Origin: an uncultured Spartobacteria bacterium
GTDB lineage: Bacteria > Verrucomicrobiota > Verrucomicrobiia > Chthoniobacterales > Terrimicrobiaceae
Direction: 5' to 3'
Length of the DNA: 51,587 nt
Assembly (NCBI GenBank): GCA_937919825.1
Contig: CALFPA010000042.1
Coordinates: 1 to 51,587, forward strand
Position numbers and translations under genes: made by a program. Shown here one piece after another: positions 38,860-47,867 of the stretch. The notes beneath the pieces are model-generated. The model had not been told where the DNA came from. It searched no databases and saw only the letters and a program-made list of their open reading frames with translations. Within the stretch, counting starts at the first letter, position 1. Each line of letters starts with the position of its first letter.

Positions 38860-41234
38860 AATTGGTTCTCGCAATAGCGGTCTTTGGAACCGCCTCGTTC
38901 TCCCTAGCCGGCCCCCTCGAGGAATCGCGCGAGGCATTGGAAAATGGGTTTCCGCAAGTGGCGCTCGTAAAACTGGAGCAGAGCCAACCGGATCTCGGAA
39001 AAATCAGCAGTTCGGCTTCCGCATGTCTGCTCTACGCCCAGGCACTCTTCGAGTCGAACCAATCCGATGCCGCGATCCAATTCCTAGAATCCTCTGAAAT
39101 CCCCCTCGGCCCCACAGGCCTTTTTTGGTTGGCTCAATCTCGGGCGGCGAGTGGCGATTGGTCCGCCGCGCTCGAAGCCTATTCCGAAGTTTCGTCCCAG
39201 ACGGACTTCCCTCTCCGCAACGAATCACTTCTCGGACAGGCTCGGATGCTCCAAAATCTCGACCGAAAATCCGAGGCCGAGGAAATCCTGGCTCCAGCGG
39301 TGAGTTGGCCATCTTCCCCGCTTCGGACAATGGCAATGCAAGAACTCGCGGCCCTCCGACTCGACCGCAAGGATCCGCGGGCGGCGATGGAGATTCTTGA
39401 TCAAATCATGCCCGACTCCCCTCAGGAAAAAACGAGGCAGGATTTCTTTTTGGCCCGCGCGGCGGTGCTTGAAAATGACAACGATCAGGCCCTCAAACTT
39501 CTCGCGCCCCTGGTTCCTCTCTACTCCGCGATGGCGACAGAAACCGTTCTCCTTCACTCGAAAACCCTTGGCCGAGCCGGTCGCTATCAGGAAGCGGAAA
39601 ATCTGCTGGAGGAATTCATCGCTGCGAATCCGAATGCCCCGGGGCTAAATCGTATTTTTTGGGAGCTCGACCAGATTTACTCAGGCGCAGCCAGCACCTC
39701 CTCGAGCGAACTCAAACGCTGGACCGAGGATGTGAATCCCTCCCTTCGTCGAAAATTGGCTTTCTACTACTTGGCTATCCTCTTGGCGCGTCAGAAAAAT
39801 CCGAAAGACGCGCTTGCTCTCCTCGAAAAACTTTCCGCCGAGCCGGGCCCCAATCCATTTGAGGACGAAACCCGATTGGAAATGGCCGAATTCCGGCTTC
39901 GTTTGGGTCTGGTGGACGAAACCCTGTCGGTTCTTCCGCCCGTCGGCCATTCACCGGAAACCGATTTTCTCCGCGGCCTCGCGCTCGCGAAAAAATCGCA
40001 TTTTGACGAAGCGGCCGCGGCGTTTGACCACGCCTCGAAGGCTGACCGTTTTGCGGAATCCGCTCTCTACAATGCGGCCTTGTGCGAGATGCTTTACGAT
40101 TCCCCTTTGAAGCCCTTTCAAACACAACTCGAGGCGCACTTCCCGAAAAGTGGACATCTCTCCGCCCTGAAACTCCAGATGGCTTTTCGTTTGCTTCGCG
40201 CTGGAAATCCCGAGGCGGGCGCGGCTTTGCAATCGCTCGCCACATCCGAAGATTCGCCGACGGCGGCAAAAGCCCGCCTCGCGCTCGCCGAGTGGAAATT
40301 CCAACAACTCGATACCGCCGGAGCGCGTATGGAACTCGAAAAAATCTCGACGCAATCCGACCTCCCCCGCCAGGCAGCAATCTGCGTTTTTCTTGCCGAC
40401 ACCGGCGATCCCGGCTCCGAGGAAACCGCCATCGACGAGGCGCGGTCGTTTCTTCTTAAACATCCCGATTCGGAATCCGAACCCGAGGTGCGCCTCAAGC
40501 TTGGCGAACTTCTCTACCGCAAGGGCGACTTCGCCGCTGCCCGTGTGGAACTTGAGACCCTCGCTCGCAAATTTCCGGATAACGCCAACGAGTCCCCTGC
40601 ACTTTTCCTTGCCGCCAAAGCCGCCGCACGCATTCCGAGCGCCGAGGCTCCCGATGCGGCAATGCTTCTTTTCGAGGAGGTCGCTTCCACTCCAGGTCCC
40701 CTCGCCCATCGTGCACGGCTGGAACAGGCCGGAATCCAGTCCGCACGCGGCAAGGCAGACGAGGCGAACGTGATTCTGGACAAAATCCTCGCCACAAATC
40801 CCACTCCCGACATGAAGGCGTCGGCCCTTATGGAGAAAGGCAAAAACCTCTACTCGATCGGCGACACCGATCCTCTCGCCTACAAATCTGCTATCGAGAT
40901 GTGGAAACAAATCGCCATGGAGAATCCCGAGCCTGCCTGGCGCAATCAGGCCTTGGCGCGTATCGGAACGGCTCAGGAAAAATCCGGCGATGCCAACGCC
41001 GCACTTGCGAGTTATTACGAGGTTTTCAAGCCATCCGCCGAGGCACCTGTGGAATATTTTTGGTTCTACAAAGCGGGCTTCGCAGCGGCATTGATTCTCG
41101 AATCCCGCAAGGAATGGCCCGAGGCGATTCGCGTTTACGAGTTGATGGCTGCGATGGAAGGTCCCCGCGCGCTTGAGGCCAAAAACCGAATCAAACAAAT
41201 CCGCCTCGAGAATTTCATCTGGGACGGCAATTGA
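38856..41234 (+). CDS. exported TPR-repeat protein
   Basis: 792 residues from the ATG at 38856, overlapping the uvrA stop by 4 nt. A signal peptide (MKLVLAIAVFGTASFSLAG) is followed almost entirely by TPR-like helical repeats to the end (e.g. GLFWLAQSRAASGDWSAALEAYSE, AGRYQEAENLLEEFIAANPNAPG, RLKLGELLYRKGDFAAARVELETLARKFP). The C-terminal part resembles outer-membrane-assembly or tol-pal-associated TPR scaffolds, but no specific family is certain. Coupling to uvrA is probably positional rather than functional. Confidence 0.8.
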   Translation: MKLVLAIAVFGTASFSLAGPLEESREALENGFPQVALVKLEQSQPDLGKISSSASACLLYAQALFESNQSDAAIQFLESSEIPLGPTGLFWLAQSRAASGDWSAALEAYSEVSSQTDFPLRNESLLGQARMLQNLDRKSEAEEILAPAVSWPSSPLRTMAMQELAALRLDRKDPRAAMEILDQIMPDSPQEKTRQDFFLARAAVLENDNDQALKLLAPLVPLYSAMATETVLLHSKTLGRAGRYQEAENLLEEFIAANPNAPGLNRIFWELDQIYSGAASTSSSELKRWTEDVNPSLRRKLAFYYLAILLARQKNPKDALALLEKLSAEPGPNPFEDETRLEMAEFRLRLGLVDETLSVLPPVGHSPETDFLRGLALAKKSHFDEAAAAFDHASKADRFAESALYNAALCEMLYDSPLKPFQTQLEAHFPKSGHLSALKLQMAFRLLRAGNPEAGAALQSLATSEDSPTAAKARLALAEWKFQQLDTAGARMELEKISTQSDLPRQAAICVFLADTGDPGSEETAIDEARSFLLKHPDSESEPEVRLKLGELLYRKGDFAAARVELETLARKFPDNANESPALFLAAKAAARIPSAEAPDAAMLLFEEVASTPGPLAHRARLEQAGIQSARGKADEANVILDKILATNPTPDMKASALMEKGKNLYSIGDTDPLAYKSAIEMWKQIAMENPEPAWRNQALARIGTAQEKSGDANAALASYYEVFKPSAEAPVEYFWFYKAGFAAALILESRKEWPEAIRVYELMAAMEGPRALEAKNRIKQIRLENFIWDGN

Positions 41235-41237
41235 GGC

Positions 41238-42176
41238 TCAGGCCGACCGGAGGATATGGAGGGTGATCTCGGGCGGGCAATTCCATCGCGCCGCGATGCC
41301 GCAACCTCCCGTTCCCCGCGAGGTGTAGCCTTGCAGCCCCGAATGCTCCCAGCGGCCGGTGATGAATTTTCGCGGCACGCGGCACGGCACAACAATGGCG
41401 TGGCCACCTGGCAGACAAATCTGACCGCCATGGGTGTGCCCGCTGAGCATGAGTTGAAATCCCGCCTTGGCGGCTTCGGCGAAAGTCTCGGGGCTGTGCG
41501 AAAGCAGGATCGCGCATTCGTTTGAGGGAATGCCGGCGCGAGCTTTCGCGATGTCGTGGGTTTTGTAGAAATGCGGATCGTCGATCCCGCTGAACCAAAG
41601 ACGCTCACTGTTACGCTCGAGAGCGACTGGCTCGTTGAGCAAAACCGGCAGGCCGATTTTTACGAGCTCGGGAATCATCTCGAGAAAATCATGGTTGCCG
41701 AGAATGCCAAAGCGAACAGGTGCGAGTGCGGCACAAATCCTCGCCAACTCGCGCAGGCAGGGTCCGTGGTCGCCTTCCATCCCATTTCGGAAATCACCTG
41801 TGAGGACCGCCGCATCGTGCGGCGTGGACTGGACGAGATTTTCGACCACCGGCGTCAATTCGACATCCAGATCGCAGTGGAGATCGCTGAGCTGCAGCAG
41901 GCGGAAGCCGTCGAAGGCCTCTGGCAGCGACCGGAGCCTCCACTCCTGCCTCACGACTTGAACATCCAGAAAACGCCGCCTGAGGTGCTTGCGGATTCCG
42001 AGAATTCCAAAAACTCCGCCGAGCAAGGCATCAAAAGGAACCAGTCGCTCCAGCCGGAATACCCCCTCGCCTTGGTGCTGGAGTTTCGCACGCTTGCCGG
42101 CTTGGCGCTCCAGCCGTTTTAGAAAAAAAGCCGCGCCGAACCGCTCGCGGAGATGTTGTTCCTCGACGGAGGTCAA
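41238..42176 (-). CDS. metallophosphoesterase
   Basis: Calcineurin-like phosphoesterase, 312 residues from a TTG start at 42176. Metal-site motifs in order: SDLHCD (97-102), GDF (127-129), GNHD (160-163), SH (226-227) and GHTHGGQ (246-252). A hydrophobic segment at about 45-61 suggests a membrane-attached N-terminus, as in UDP-2,3-diacylglucosamine or YkuE-type enzymes; the substrate is unknown. The TTG overlaps the stop of the upstream lipoprotein gene (TTGA), which is the reason for choosing this start. Confidence 0.88.
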   Translation of the reverse strand: MTSVEEQHLRERFGAAFFLKRLERQAGKRAKLQHQGEGVFRLERLVPFDALLGGVFGILGIRKHLRRRFLDVQVVRQEWRLRSLPEAFDGFRLLQLSDLHCDLDVELTPVVENLVQSTPHDAAVLTGDFRNGMEGDHGPCLRELARICAALAPVRFGILGNHDFLEMIPELVKIGLPVLLNEPVALERNSERLWFSGIDDPHFYKTHDIAKARAGIPSNECAILLSHSPETFAEAAKAGFQLMLSGHTHGGQICLPGGHAIVVPCRVPRKFITGRWEHSGLQGYTSRGTGGCGIAARWNCPPEITLHILRSA

Positions 42177-42778
42177 CGAAGCACGCGGCCAAGTTGGCCG
42201 GGTTTCTCGCCGGGCTTGGGAACCTGATAGCGAAGCGGTTCGAAGGCCCCAGTCTGACCATCGCGGCTCCAATAAACCTCGCCGATGCGGTTCCAGTCGG
42301 ATTCAGCACCTTCCGCGTAGAGCGATCCATCCTTGAGACGCGCGCGGATTTCCTTGCGGAGTTCAAACGAGGTGGCGTCGGCCGGGGAGCCTAGTTGGAT
42401 TTTGCGGAGGCGGAGTGTGTTTTGATCGAGCATTTGGGTGTGCGCAAAAATATGCGCGCCCTCGGGGAGGTTTTGGGAATTTTTGATGCTCCGGAAGGTG
42501 ACGAATACCGAATTCCCGACGCGCGAGGTCCACGCCTCGAATTCATAATCCCGGCGTCCGCCCTTCGCCGCCATCGAGACCTGAACGCGGTAAAGATCGC
42601 CCGAGATCGGCGTCACCAGCGCACGGGAGACCGCGCCATTCTTGTCCTTGTGCTGCCACTCGCCGAGGAGCCAGGTGTTGAGATTTTCCGAGCCTTTCGG
42701 AGTCAGCGGATTTTGAAACCAGCAACCGGCGAGGAGCAGCGGAAGAATTAAAAAGGCGAGGCGGGATGCGAATTTCAT
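42173..42778 (-). CDS. putative lipoprotein
   Basis: 201 residues. The N-terminus MKFASRLAFLILPLLLAGCWF is a lipoprotein signal with lipobox LAGC (Cys at 19). The mature part begins with a Pro/Ser/Asn-rich stretch and then a beta-rich region (LLGEWQHKDKNGAVSRALVTPISGDLYRVQVSM), a pattern of small envelope lipoproteins. I do not recognise a named family. It lies 10 bp after glgC and is coupled to the metallophosphoesterase. Confidence 0.72.
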   Translation of the reverse strand: MKFASRLAFLILPLLLAGCWFQNPLTPKGSENLNTWLLGEWQHKDKNGAVSRALVTPISGDLYRVQVSMAAKGGRRDYEFEAWTSRVGNSVFVTFRSIKNSQNLPEGAHIFAHTQMLDQNTLRLRKIQLGSPADATSFELRKEIRARLKDGSLYAEGAESDWNRIGEVYWSRDGQTGAFEPLRYQVPKPGEKPGQLGRVLR

Positions 42779-42788
42779 GTCAGCGGAT

Positions 42789-44084
42789 TTAGATGCGGGT
42801 GCCGTCGGGAATCACGCTGTTTTTCGGGATCACGACGATTCCATCGCGGATGTAATAGCCGTCGCCATCGGCATTGGGGGAGTTTTTCTTGGAGGAAATG
42901 ACGACGCCATTTCCGATGCGGGCGTTTTTGTCGATGATCGCATCCTCGATGCGGCAATCGCGGCCGACGCCCATTGGCGGAAAGCCGGAGACAGGGCGGA
43001 GGTTTTCTTTTTCGTAGAGGTCGGCTCCCATCATCACGACATTTTTGAGGCGGGTGCCGGATTGGATGATGCTGCGGGTGCCAACGACGCAACGCTCCAA
43101 CTCCACATCGCCAATAATACAACCATCGGAGATCATCGCGCGGTCCATGCGGACGGCTCCAACCACGCTGGCAGGGAGGCAAAGCGGGACGGTGTAAACA
43201 TTGCTGCCGGGCGAGTAGAAGCTGAAGCGAGGGTTGCTATCCGCCATTTCGAGATTGGCGTGAAAGAACGCATCGATCGTTCCAATGTCCTCCCAGTAAC
43301 CTTGGAAAATATACGCCATCACCTTGTGCTGGCTGATCGCGGTCGGGATGATGTTTTTTCCGAAGTCCACCATGTCGTTGTCGAGGCACGAAACGAGAAC
43401 ATCGCGGTTGAAAATGTAGATGCCCATCGAGGCTTGGTAGAGGTCGGCATCCTCTGGCTGGCCGATCGCACGAAGTAGGTCGGAGGGAATCTGGAGCGCA
43501 TCCAGCACGGTGTCCTCCTTGGGTTTCTCCACAAACTTCCGGATGCGACGCTCGGAATCTGTAACCATGATCCCAAATCCTCGCGCTGGCTCGCGCTCGA
43601 CCGGGATCGTGCCGATCGTGATGTCGGCCTTGTTCTCGATGTGCTGCTTCAGCATCTCGCGGTAGTCCATGCTGTAAAGCTGATCGCCACTCAGGATGAT
43701 GAAATGCTGGCAGGGGTGCTCCAGGAAATAGCGGAGATTTTGCCGAACGGCATCGGCGGTGCCTTGATACCAACGCGAGCCCTCCGGTGTCTGCTGCGCG
43801 GCGAGAATTTCCACGAAGCTCGGCGTGAAATGGTCGAACTTGTAGGCCTCGTTGACATGGCTGTGGAGGGACTGGCTATTGAACTGCGTGAGGATGTAAA
43901 TTCCGCGCAGGCCGGAGTTCAGGCAGTTGCTGATCGGGATATCGACGAGCCGGTATTTTCCACCGAGCGGAACGGCGGGTTTCGAGCGTTCCTTCGTGAG
44001 CGGAAAGAGCCGCGTGCCCGCGCCGCCGCCCATGATGATCGCCAAGGTTCCGGACTTGAAAGAGGAGGAGGGCTGAACAGTCAT
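42789..44084 (-). CDS. glgC: glucose-1-phosphate adenylyltransferase
   Basis: Makes ADP-glucose for glycogen synthesis. 431 residues from the ATG at 44084. The nucleotide-binding N-terminus is IIMGGGAGTRLFPLTKERSKPAVPLGGKYR; the active-site region includes QGTADAVRQNL and ILSGDQLYSMDY; then FVEKPKE and ASMGIYIF. The C-terminal left-handed beta-helix ends with IRDGIVVIPKNSVIPDGT. It is closer to the plant/cyanobacterial type than to E. coli GlgC. It is divergent from glmS, with 48 bp between starts. Confidence 0.95.
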   Translation of the reverse strand: MTVQPSSSFKSGTLAIIMGGGAGTRLFPLTKERSKPAVPLGGKYRLVDIPISNCLNSGLRGIYILTQFNSQSLHSHVNEAYKFDHFTPSFVEILAAQQTPEGSRWYQGTADAVRQNLRYFLEHPCQHFIILSGDQLYSMDYREMLKQHIENKADITIGTIPVEREPARGFGIMVTDSERRIRKFVEKPKEDTVLDALQIPSDLLRAIGQPEDADLYQASMGIYIFNRDVLVSCLDNDMVDFGKNIIPTAISQHKVMAYIFQGYWEDIGTIDAFFHANLEMADSNPRFSFYSPGSNVYTVPLCLPASVVGAVRMDRAMISDGCIIGDVELERCVVGTRSIIQSGTRLKNVVMMGADLYEKENLRPVSGFPPMGVGRDCRIEDAIIDKNARIGNGVVISSKKNSPNADGDGYYIRDGIVVIPKNSVIPDGTRI

Positions 44085-44132
44085 AATGGTTCGGAGCTTG
44101 CTCGGAGGAGCAGGAATTGTCACGCTCGATTC

Positions 44133-45980
44133 ATGTGTGGAATCGTCGCCTATATCGGCCCCTCAGATGCCCTTCCCGTCTTGCTCGACGGACTTCGCCG
44201 CCTCGAATATCGTGGTTATGATTCGGCTGGTTTGGCACTCCTGAATCCCACCGGCATCGAGGTTCGAAAAGCCGTTGGCCGCATTGCGAATCTTGCCTCG
44301 GAAATCGAAAAATTTCCCATTCGCGGCCAAGCCGGCATCAGCCACACCCGCTGGGCAACCCATGGTGCGGTGACGCGCGACAACGCCCACCCGCACTCGG
44401 ACCAGTCCGGAAAACTCCACCTCGTTCACAACGGAGTCATTGAGAATTACCAAACCCTCCGCGAGCAACTCCAAGAGCGCGGCCATATTTTCCACTCCCA
44501 AACCGACACCGAGGTTTTGGCCCATCTCGTCGGCGAGGCATTCGACCGCTCCACTTCCCGCGACGGCGCTGCCCTCATTGAAGCTGTGCGACAGGCCCTG
44601 CGACAGGTGATCGGCACCTATGGAATTTCCGTTATCCACGCCGAGGTTCCGGGTTTAATCGTCGGAGCCCGGCGGGGAAGTCCACTGGTTCTCGGCATCG
44701 GAAAACACGAGCATTTCCTGGCCAGCGATGTGAGCGCGATCGTCGCCCATACCCGCGAAGTGGTTTATTTAAACGACTACGAGATCGTCGCCATTCAGGC
44801 TGAGGGTTTCGAGATCTCGACGGTCTCGGGAACGGGTGCGGATTTTCAGGTCAGCAAGGTCGAGTTCACTGCCGAGTCAGTGGACAAGGGCAAATACCCC
44901 CACTACATGCTCAAGGAAATCCACGAGCAACCGAACAGCGTTCGCGACGCCATGCGCGGCCGACTTTCGATCGAGGAGGCCACAGCGAAACTCGGCGGCC
45001 TCAACATGAGCAACGCCGAACTTCGCGCCGTCGATCGCGTGATTCTCACAGGCTGCGGCACCGCTCTCCACTCGGCGCTCGTCGGCGAATACCTCATCGA
45101 ATCCCTCTCGCACATTCCTGTGGAATGCGAGTTCGCCAGCGAATTTCGCTACCGCAACATCCCGCTCGATCGCGACACGCTGGTTTTTGTGATCAGCCAA
45201 AGCGGCGAAACGGCCGACACCCTTGCCGCCCTGCGCGAAAGTCAGCGAAAAGGCCACCGCACACTCGGCATCTGCAACAATGTCGCCAGCACGATCGCCC
45301 GCGAGAGCGACGGCGGCGTCTACATGCACGCTGGACCTGAGATCGGCGTCGCCGCCACCAAATCTTTCACCTCGCAGCTCACGATCTTCGCCCTGCTCGG
45401 CCTCCTGCTTGGCCGCATCCGCCACCTCTCCCACAGCGACGGACGCGACATCATCGCGGAGATGGAAAAACTCCCCGATCTCGTCGCCCGCACCTTGGAA
45501 CTCGAAACCCAAGTCGCCGCCATCGCGAAAAAATACGCCCGCGCGAACAACTTCCTCTTCATGGGCCGCCAAGCGCACTACCCGGTCGCCCTCGAAGGCG
45601 CCCTGAAGCTCAAGGAAATCAGCTACATTTCCGCCTCCGGCTATCCCAGCGCGGAACTCAAACACGGCGTCATCGCGCTCGTCACCGAGGAAACCCCGTC
45701 CGTCTTCATCGCTCCGCAGGACGCAGTGTTTGAAAAAAACCTCAGCAACATCGAGGAAGTCAAAGCCCGCAAAGGCCCGGTCATCGCCATCGGCACCGAA
45801 GGCGACACCTCTCTGCGCAAAGTCTGCGACGAGGTGATTCTCATCCCCGACTCGCCCTTCTACCTCTCCCCGATCCTGAGCGTGATCCCGCTCCAAATGC
45901 TCGCCTACCACATCGCCAACGAACTCGGCTGCGATGTGGACAAACCCCGCAACCTCGCGAAGAGCGTGACGGTGGAGTAA
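44133..45980 (+). CDS. glmS: glutamine-fructose-6-phosphate aminotransferase
   Basis: First step of UDP-GlcNAc synthesis. 615 residues. Catalytic Cys at 2 (MCGIVAYIG), an N-terminal glutaminase domain (TRWATHGAVT, HNGVIENYQTLR), the linker DKGKYPHYMLKEIHEQP, and two SIS domains (TGCGTALHSALVGEYLIE, ISQSGETADTLAALRES, ending DVDKPRNLAKSVTVE). AGGAGCAGGA upstream is a usable Shine-Dalgarno. The frame remains open upstream, but that part is antisense to glgC and is excluded. Confidence 0.97.
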   Translation: MCGIVAYIGPSDALPVLLDGLRRLEYRGYDSAGLALLNPTGIEVRKAVGRIANLASEIEKFPIRGQAGISHTRWATHGAVTRDNAHPHSDQSGKLHLVHNGVIENYQTLREQLQERGHIFHSQTDTEVLAHLVGEAFDRSTSRDGAALIEAVRQALRQVIGTYGISVIHAEVPGLIVGARRGSPLVLGIGKHEHFLASDVSAIVAHTREVVYLNDYEIVAIQAEGFEISTVSGTGADFQVSKVEFTAESVDKGKYPHYMLKEIHEQPNSVRDAMRGRLSIEEATAKLGGLNMSNAELRAVDRVILTGCGTALHSALVGEYLIESLSHIPVECEFASEFRYRNIPLDRDTLVFVISQSGETADTLAALRESQRKGHRTLGICNNVASTIARESDGGVYMHAGPEIGVAATKSFTSQLTIFALLGLLLGRIRHLSHSDGRDIIAEMEKLPDLVARTLELETQVAAIAKKYARANNFLFMGRQAHYPVALEGALKLKEISYISASGYPSAELKHGVIALVTEETPSVFIAPQDAVFEKNLSNIEEVKARKGPVIAIGTEGDTSLRKVCDEVILIPDSPFYLSPILSVIPLQMLAYHIANELGCDVDKPRNLAKSVTVE

Positions 45981-46041
45981 TCGCCCCAAGGGATAACGCC
46001 GGAAGTTTGACGCGAGCGCACAATCGTGTCGCTTTTGTGTC

Positions 46042-46356
46042 ATGGCAAAAACCGCGATCCTTCGTGCCCGAGTCGATTCCGAGAAAGTAACAGCAGCCGA
46101 GCAGGTTTTTTCGAAGCTGGGCATCTCTGTTGCAGACGCCATCAATCTTTTCCTGGGGCAGGTCTGCATTCAGAAAGGTATCCCCTTCGCGCTCACCACC
46201 CGCCCGCACCTCGACCTCAGCAATGCCACCCTTTCGGAAATCGAGGAGCGATATGCCGATCGAATCCCCAATCCGCAAACATCTGCCGCCCTGAGTGAAA
46301 AACCTTCGCGGCGATTTAAGACGGCCACGCAGGCTCTCCGCTCTCTCGAGAGCTAA
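46042..46356 (+). CDS. RelB/DinJ-family antitoxin
   Basis: 104 residues. The N-terminus has the ribbon-helix-helix pattern of DinJ (ILRARVDSEKVTAAEQVFSKLGISVADAINLFLGQVCIQKGIPFAL). The C-terminal tail is longer than in E. coli DinJ. Its stop overlaps the YafQ-like toxin start (TAATG), so the pair is coupled. Confidence 0.9.
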   Translation: MAKTAILRARVDSEKVTAAEQVFSKLGISVADAINLFLGQVCIQKGIPFALTTRPHLDLSNATLSEIEERYADRIPNPQTSAALSEKPSRRFKTATQALRSLES

Positions 46357-46625
46357 TGCGCGAAATCACATTCACCAGCCAGTTCAAGCGGGATTACAAA
46401 AAACGCTCCCGCGAGAAAGGACTCGATGCCTTGCTTGAACAAACGATTGAATGTCTCGTTGCAGGTGAAGCGCTCGAATTGAAGATGAGAGATCATCCTC
46501 TGAAAGGCGGTTACGCCGGTTGCCGAGAGTGCCATCTCAAACCGGACCCGCTTCTCATTTGCATTCAGTCAGCTGATGAGTTGCGATTGGTCAGACTCGG
46601 CAGCCACAGTGAGTTGTTTGCCTGA
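46356..46625 (+). CDS. YafQ-family mRNA interferase toxin
   Basis: 89 residues with the RelE/YafQ fold. The pattern RDHPLKGGYAGCRECHLKPDPLLIC and GSHSELF carries the family's active-site His and Asp positions (H47, H60, D64, H84). N-terminal REITFTSQFKRDYKKRSREKG is also typical. It is coupled to the DinJ-like antitoxin and convergent with the second TA locus. Confidence 0.92.
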   Translation: MREITFTSQFKRDYKKRSREKGLDALLEQTIECLVAGEALELKMRDHPLKGGYAGCRECHLKPDPLLICIQSADELRLVRLGSHSELFA

Positions 46626-46673
46626 ATGATGCATTTTTTCTCCTGCTGAGCGTGAAGGTTGAGTAGTCGCGAT

Positions 46674-46970
46674 CTACTCCGAGAGCCGATAGCGCCAATA
46701 GTCTGGATCGCGGCTGTGATGCTTGAACGCCAGGATGCGAAGGTGATCCGGCCAGACGCGGTAATACACCGCAAAAGGGAAACGCGGCATCAGGTATCGC
46801 CGCACACCAGCCTCCAGGATGCTCCACCGCTCCGGAGCATCCAGAATCGCACCTATCGCAAGATCCGCCGCATCGAGAAACTGCCCGCCAAGCGAGGGAA
46901 CCCTCTACTCGTAAAACCGAGCGGACTCGATCAGCTCCGCTTCGGCATCGGGGTGATAAATCAGGCGCAT
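46674..46970 (-). pseudogene. ParE/RelE-family toxin with an in-frame amber codon
   Basis: From the ATG at 46970 the frame reads MRLIYHPDAEAELIESARFYE, then TAG at 46907-46905 (codon 22), and continues RVPSLGGQFLDAADLAIGAIL ... RRYLMPRFPFAVYYRVWPDHLRILAFKHHSRDPDYWRYRL to a TAG at 46676-46674. The total is 98 residues, normal ParE length, apart from the one nonsense codon (most family members have Glu or Gln there). It overlaps the antitoxin by 10 nt. The gene is probably inactivated by a single mutation. Confidence 0.85.
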
Positions 46971-47191
46971 CCGATAGCGCGCCGAGCAGCCCGCATCACT
47001 TCTTCGTGGGTGCGCCCCTGCACCGCGCCGGACGAAAGTTCCTCGTCCCGCCGAATGGCCTCCGTCACAGCCTCACGATCCTTTGCCGCCGCCAGACCCG
47101 CATCGATGCTCTGCCAGAGAGATTGGGCGAGAGACACTCGCTCGGAAATCGGCAGCGCCATAGCCTCGCTCGTGATCTGTTGGGTGGACAT
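46961..47191 (-). CDS. addiction-module antitoxin (Unstab_antitox family)
   Basis: 76 residues. The pattern LPISERVSLAQSLWQSID and the C-terminal RTHEEVMRAARRAIG fit the small unstable antitoxins paired with ParE/RelE-like toxins. It lies directly upstream of and overlaps the broken toxin gene by 10 nt. With the toxin inactivated, this antitoxin is no longer under selection as a pair but may still repress its promoter or neutralise related toxins. Confidence 0.82.
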   Translation of the reverse strand: MSTQQITSEAMALPISERVSLAQSLWQSIDAGLAAAKDREAVTEAIRRDEELSSGAVQGRTHEEVMRAARRAIGCA

Positions 47192-47221
47192 GGAAAAAAA
47201 TTAGCCTCTCAAGAAACTCCG

Positions 47222-47338
47222 GTCAAACAGAACATCTCCGATGACCCATGACCACTTGGTTCTGGCATGGCTCCTGGCCCGCGAAGCGGAAAAAGCAGGA
47301 GGCATGGCGGAAGTGCCGCAGGCATCGGTTCTTTTGAC
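47222..47338 (-). other. attC-like recombination site, distal end of the cassette array
   Basis: Read on the minus strand it begins GTCAAAAGAAC, then CGATG (L-like box), and ends CATCGGAGAT then GTTCTGTTTGAC, so the outer 11 bp and inner 5 bp of both ends are complementary. The middle can fold further (GCACTTCC, CCATGCC...CATGCC). Length 117 bp, in the attC range. It follows the stop codon of the small ORF at 47340 and marks the left limit of the array as I can see it. Confidence 0.7.
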
Positions 47339-47339
47339 T

Positions 47340-47777
47340 TTACTTTTTATCCTCTTTCACTGCGGCTAAAATCAAACACTTGCCATTCGCAAATCCCGCT
47401 GGAAAGACCAGCCCTTTGCTTGGCGCTTTGCTTTCATCCATGTTCAGGTTAAAGATCCATTCCCCGTTGAGAGTATATGCAACTCCATCTGGAACCGCAT
47501 GCATCGGCCCCGTATCGACTCGTTCGCTCGTATAAACATAATGAGATGGCCATGAAAATACCTTATCTGTTGTTCTTTGCATTGCCTTCGCAGCTCCCGG
47601 CTCAGTTCCCTCCAAATTAAAGCATCTCTGAAATGCAGCCCCATCCCGCGCATTGATGGCCGCTTCGACTTCTGCGACCAACTCATCGGGGGTGGTCGCG
47701 GTAAAAGCACAGCAAGAAGAAAACAAGAATAGAAATGCAGCGCGATTCAAAGTGATTCTCATAAATGCTTTTGTCAT
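47340..47777 (-). CDS. cassette ORF: small secreted protein
   Basis: 145 residues from the ATG at 47777 (an ATG at 47762 is an alternative). The N-terminal signal sequence (MRITLNRAAFLFLFSSCCAFTAT) is followed by a 120-residue domain (TTPDELVAEVEAAINARDGAAFQRCFNLEGTEPGAA, LNGEWIFNLNMDES) of unknown family. The stop is inside the attC-like site at 47222-47338. Composition is less GC-rich than the chromosome. Confidence 0.65.
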   Translation of the reverse strand: MTKAFMRITLNRAAFLFLFSSCCAFTATTPDELVAEVEAAINARDGAAFQRCFNLEGTEPGAAKAMQRTTDKVFSWPSHYVYTSERVDTGPMHAVPDGVAYTLNGEWIFNLNMDESKAPSKGLVFPAGFANGKCLILAAVKEDKK

Positions 47778-47867
47778 CAGGTGAATGTGTAAAGGAAGGT
47801 TTGAGGGCTACTGTGTGGAGTCAGGAGTGCAGTTACCGCGTCGCCGGGGTTCCTTGGTTCGACAATT

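Noticed and set aside
44085-44132. glmS ribozyme/riboswitch upstream of glmS
   Set aside because: The 48-bp divergent gap is too short and shows no ribozyme core.
44877-46169. 430-codon open frame antisense to glmS
   Set aside because: Antisense to a fully conserved gene, with no protein-like motifs.
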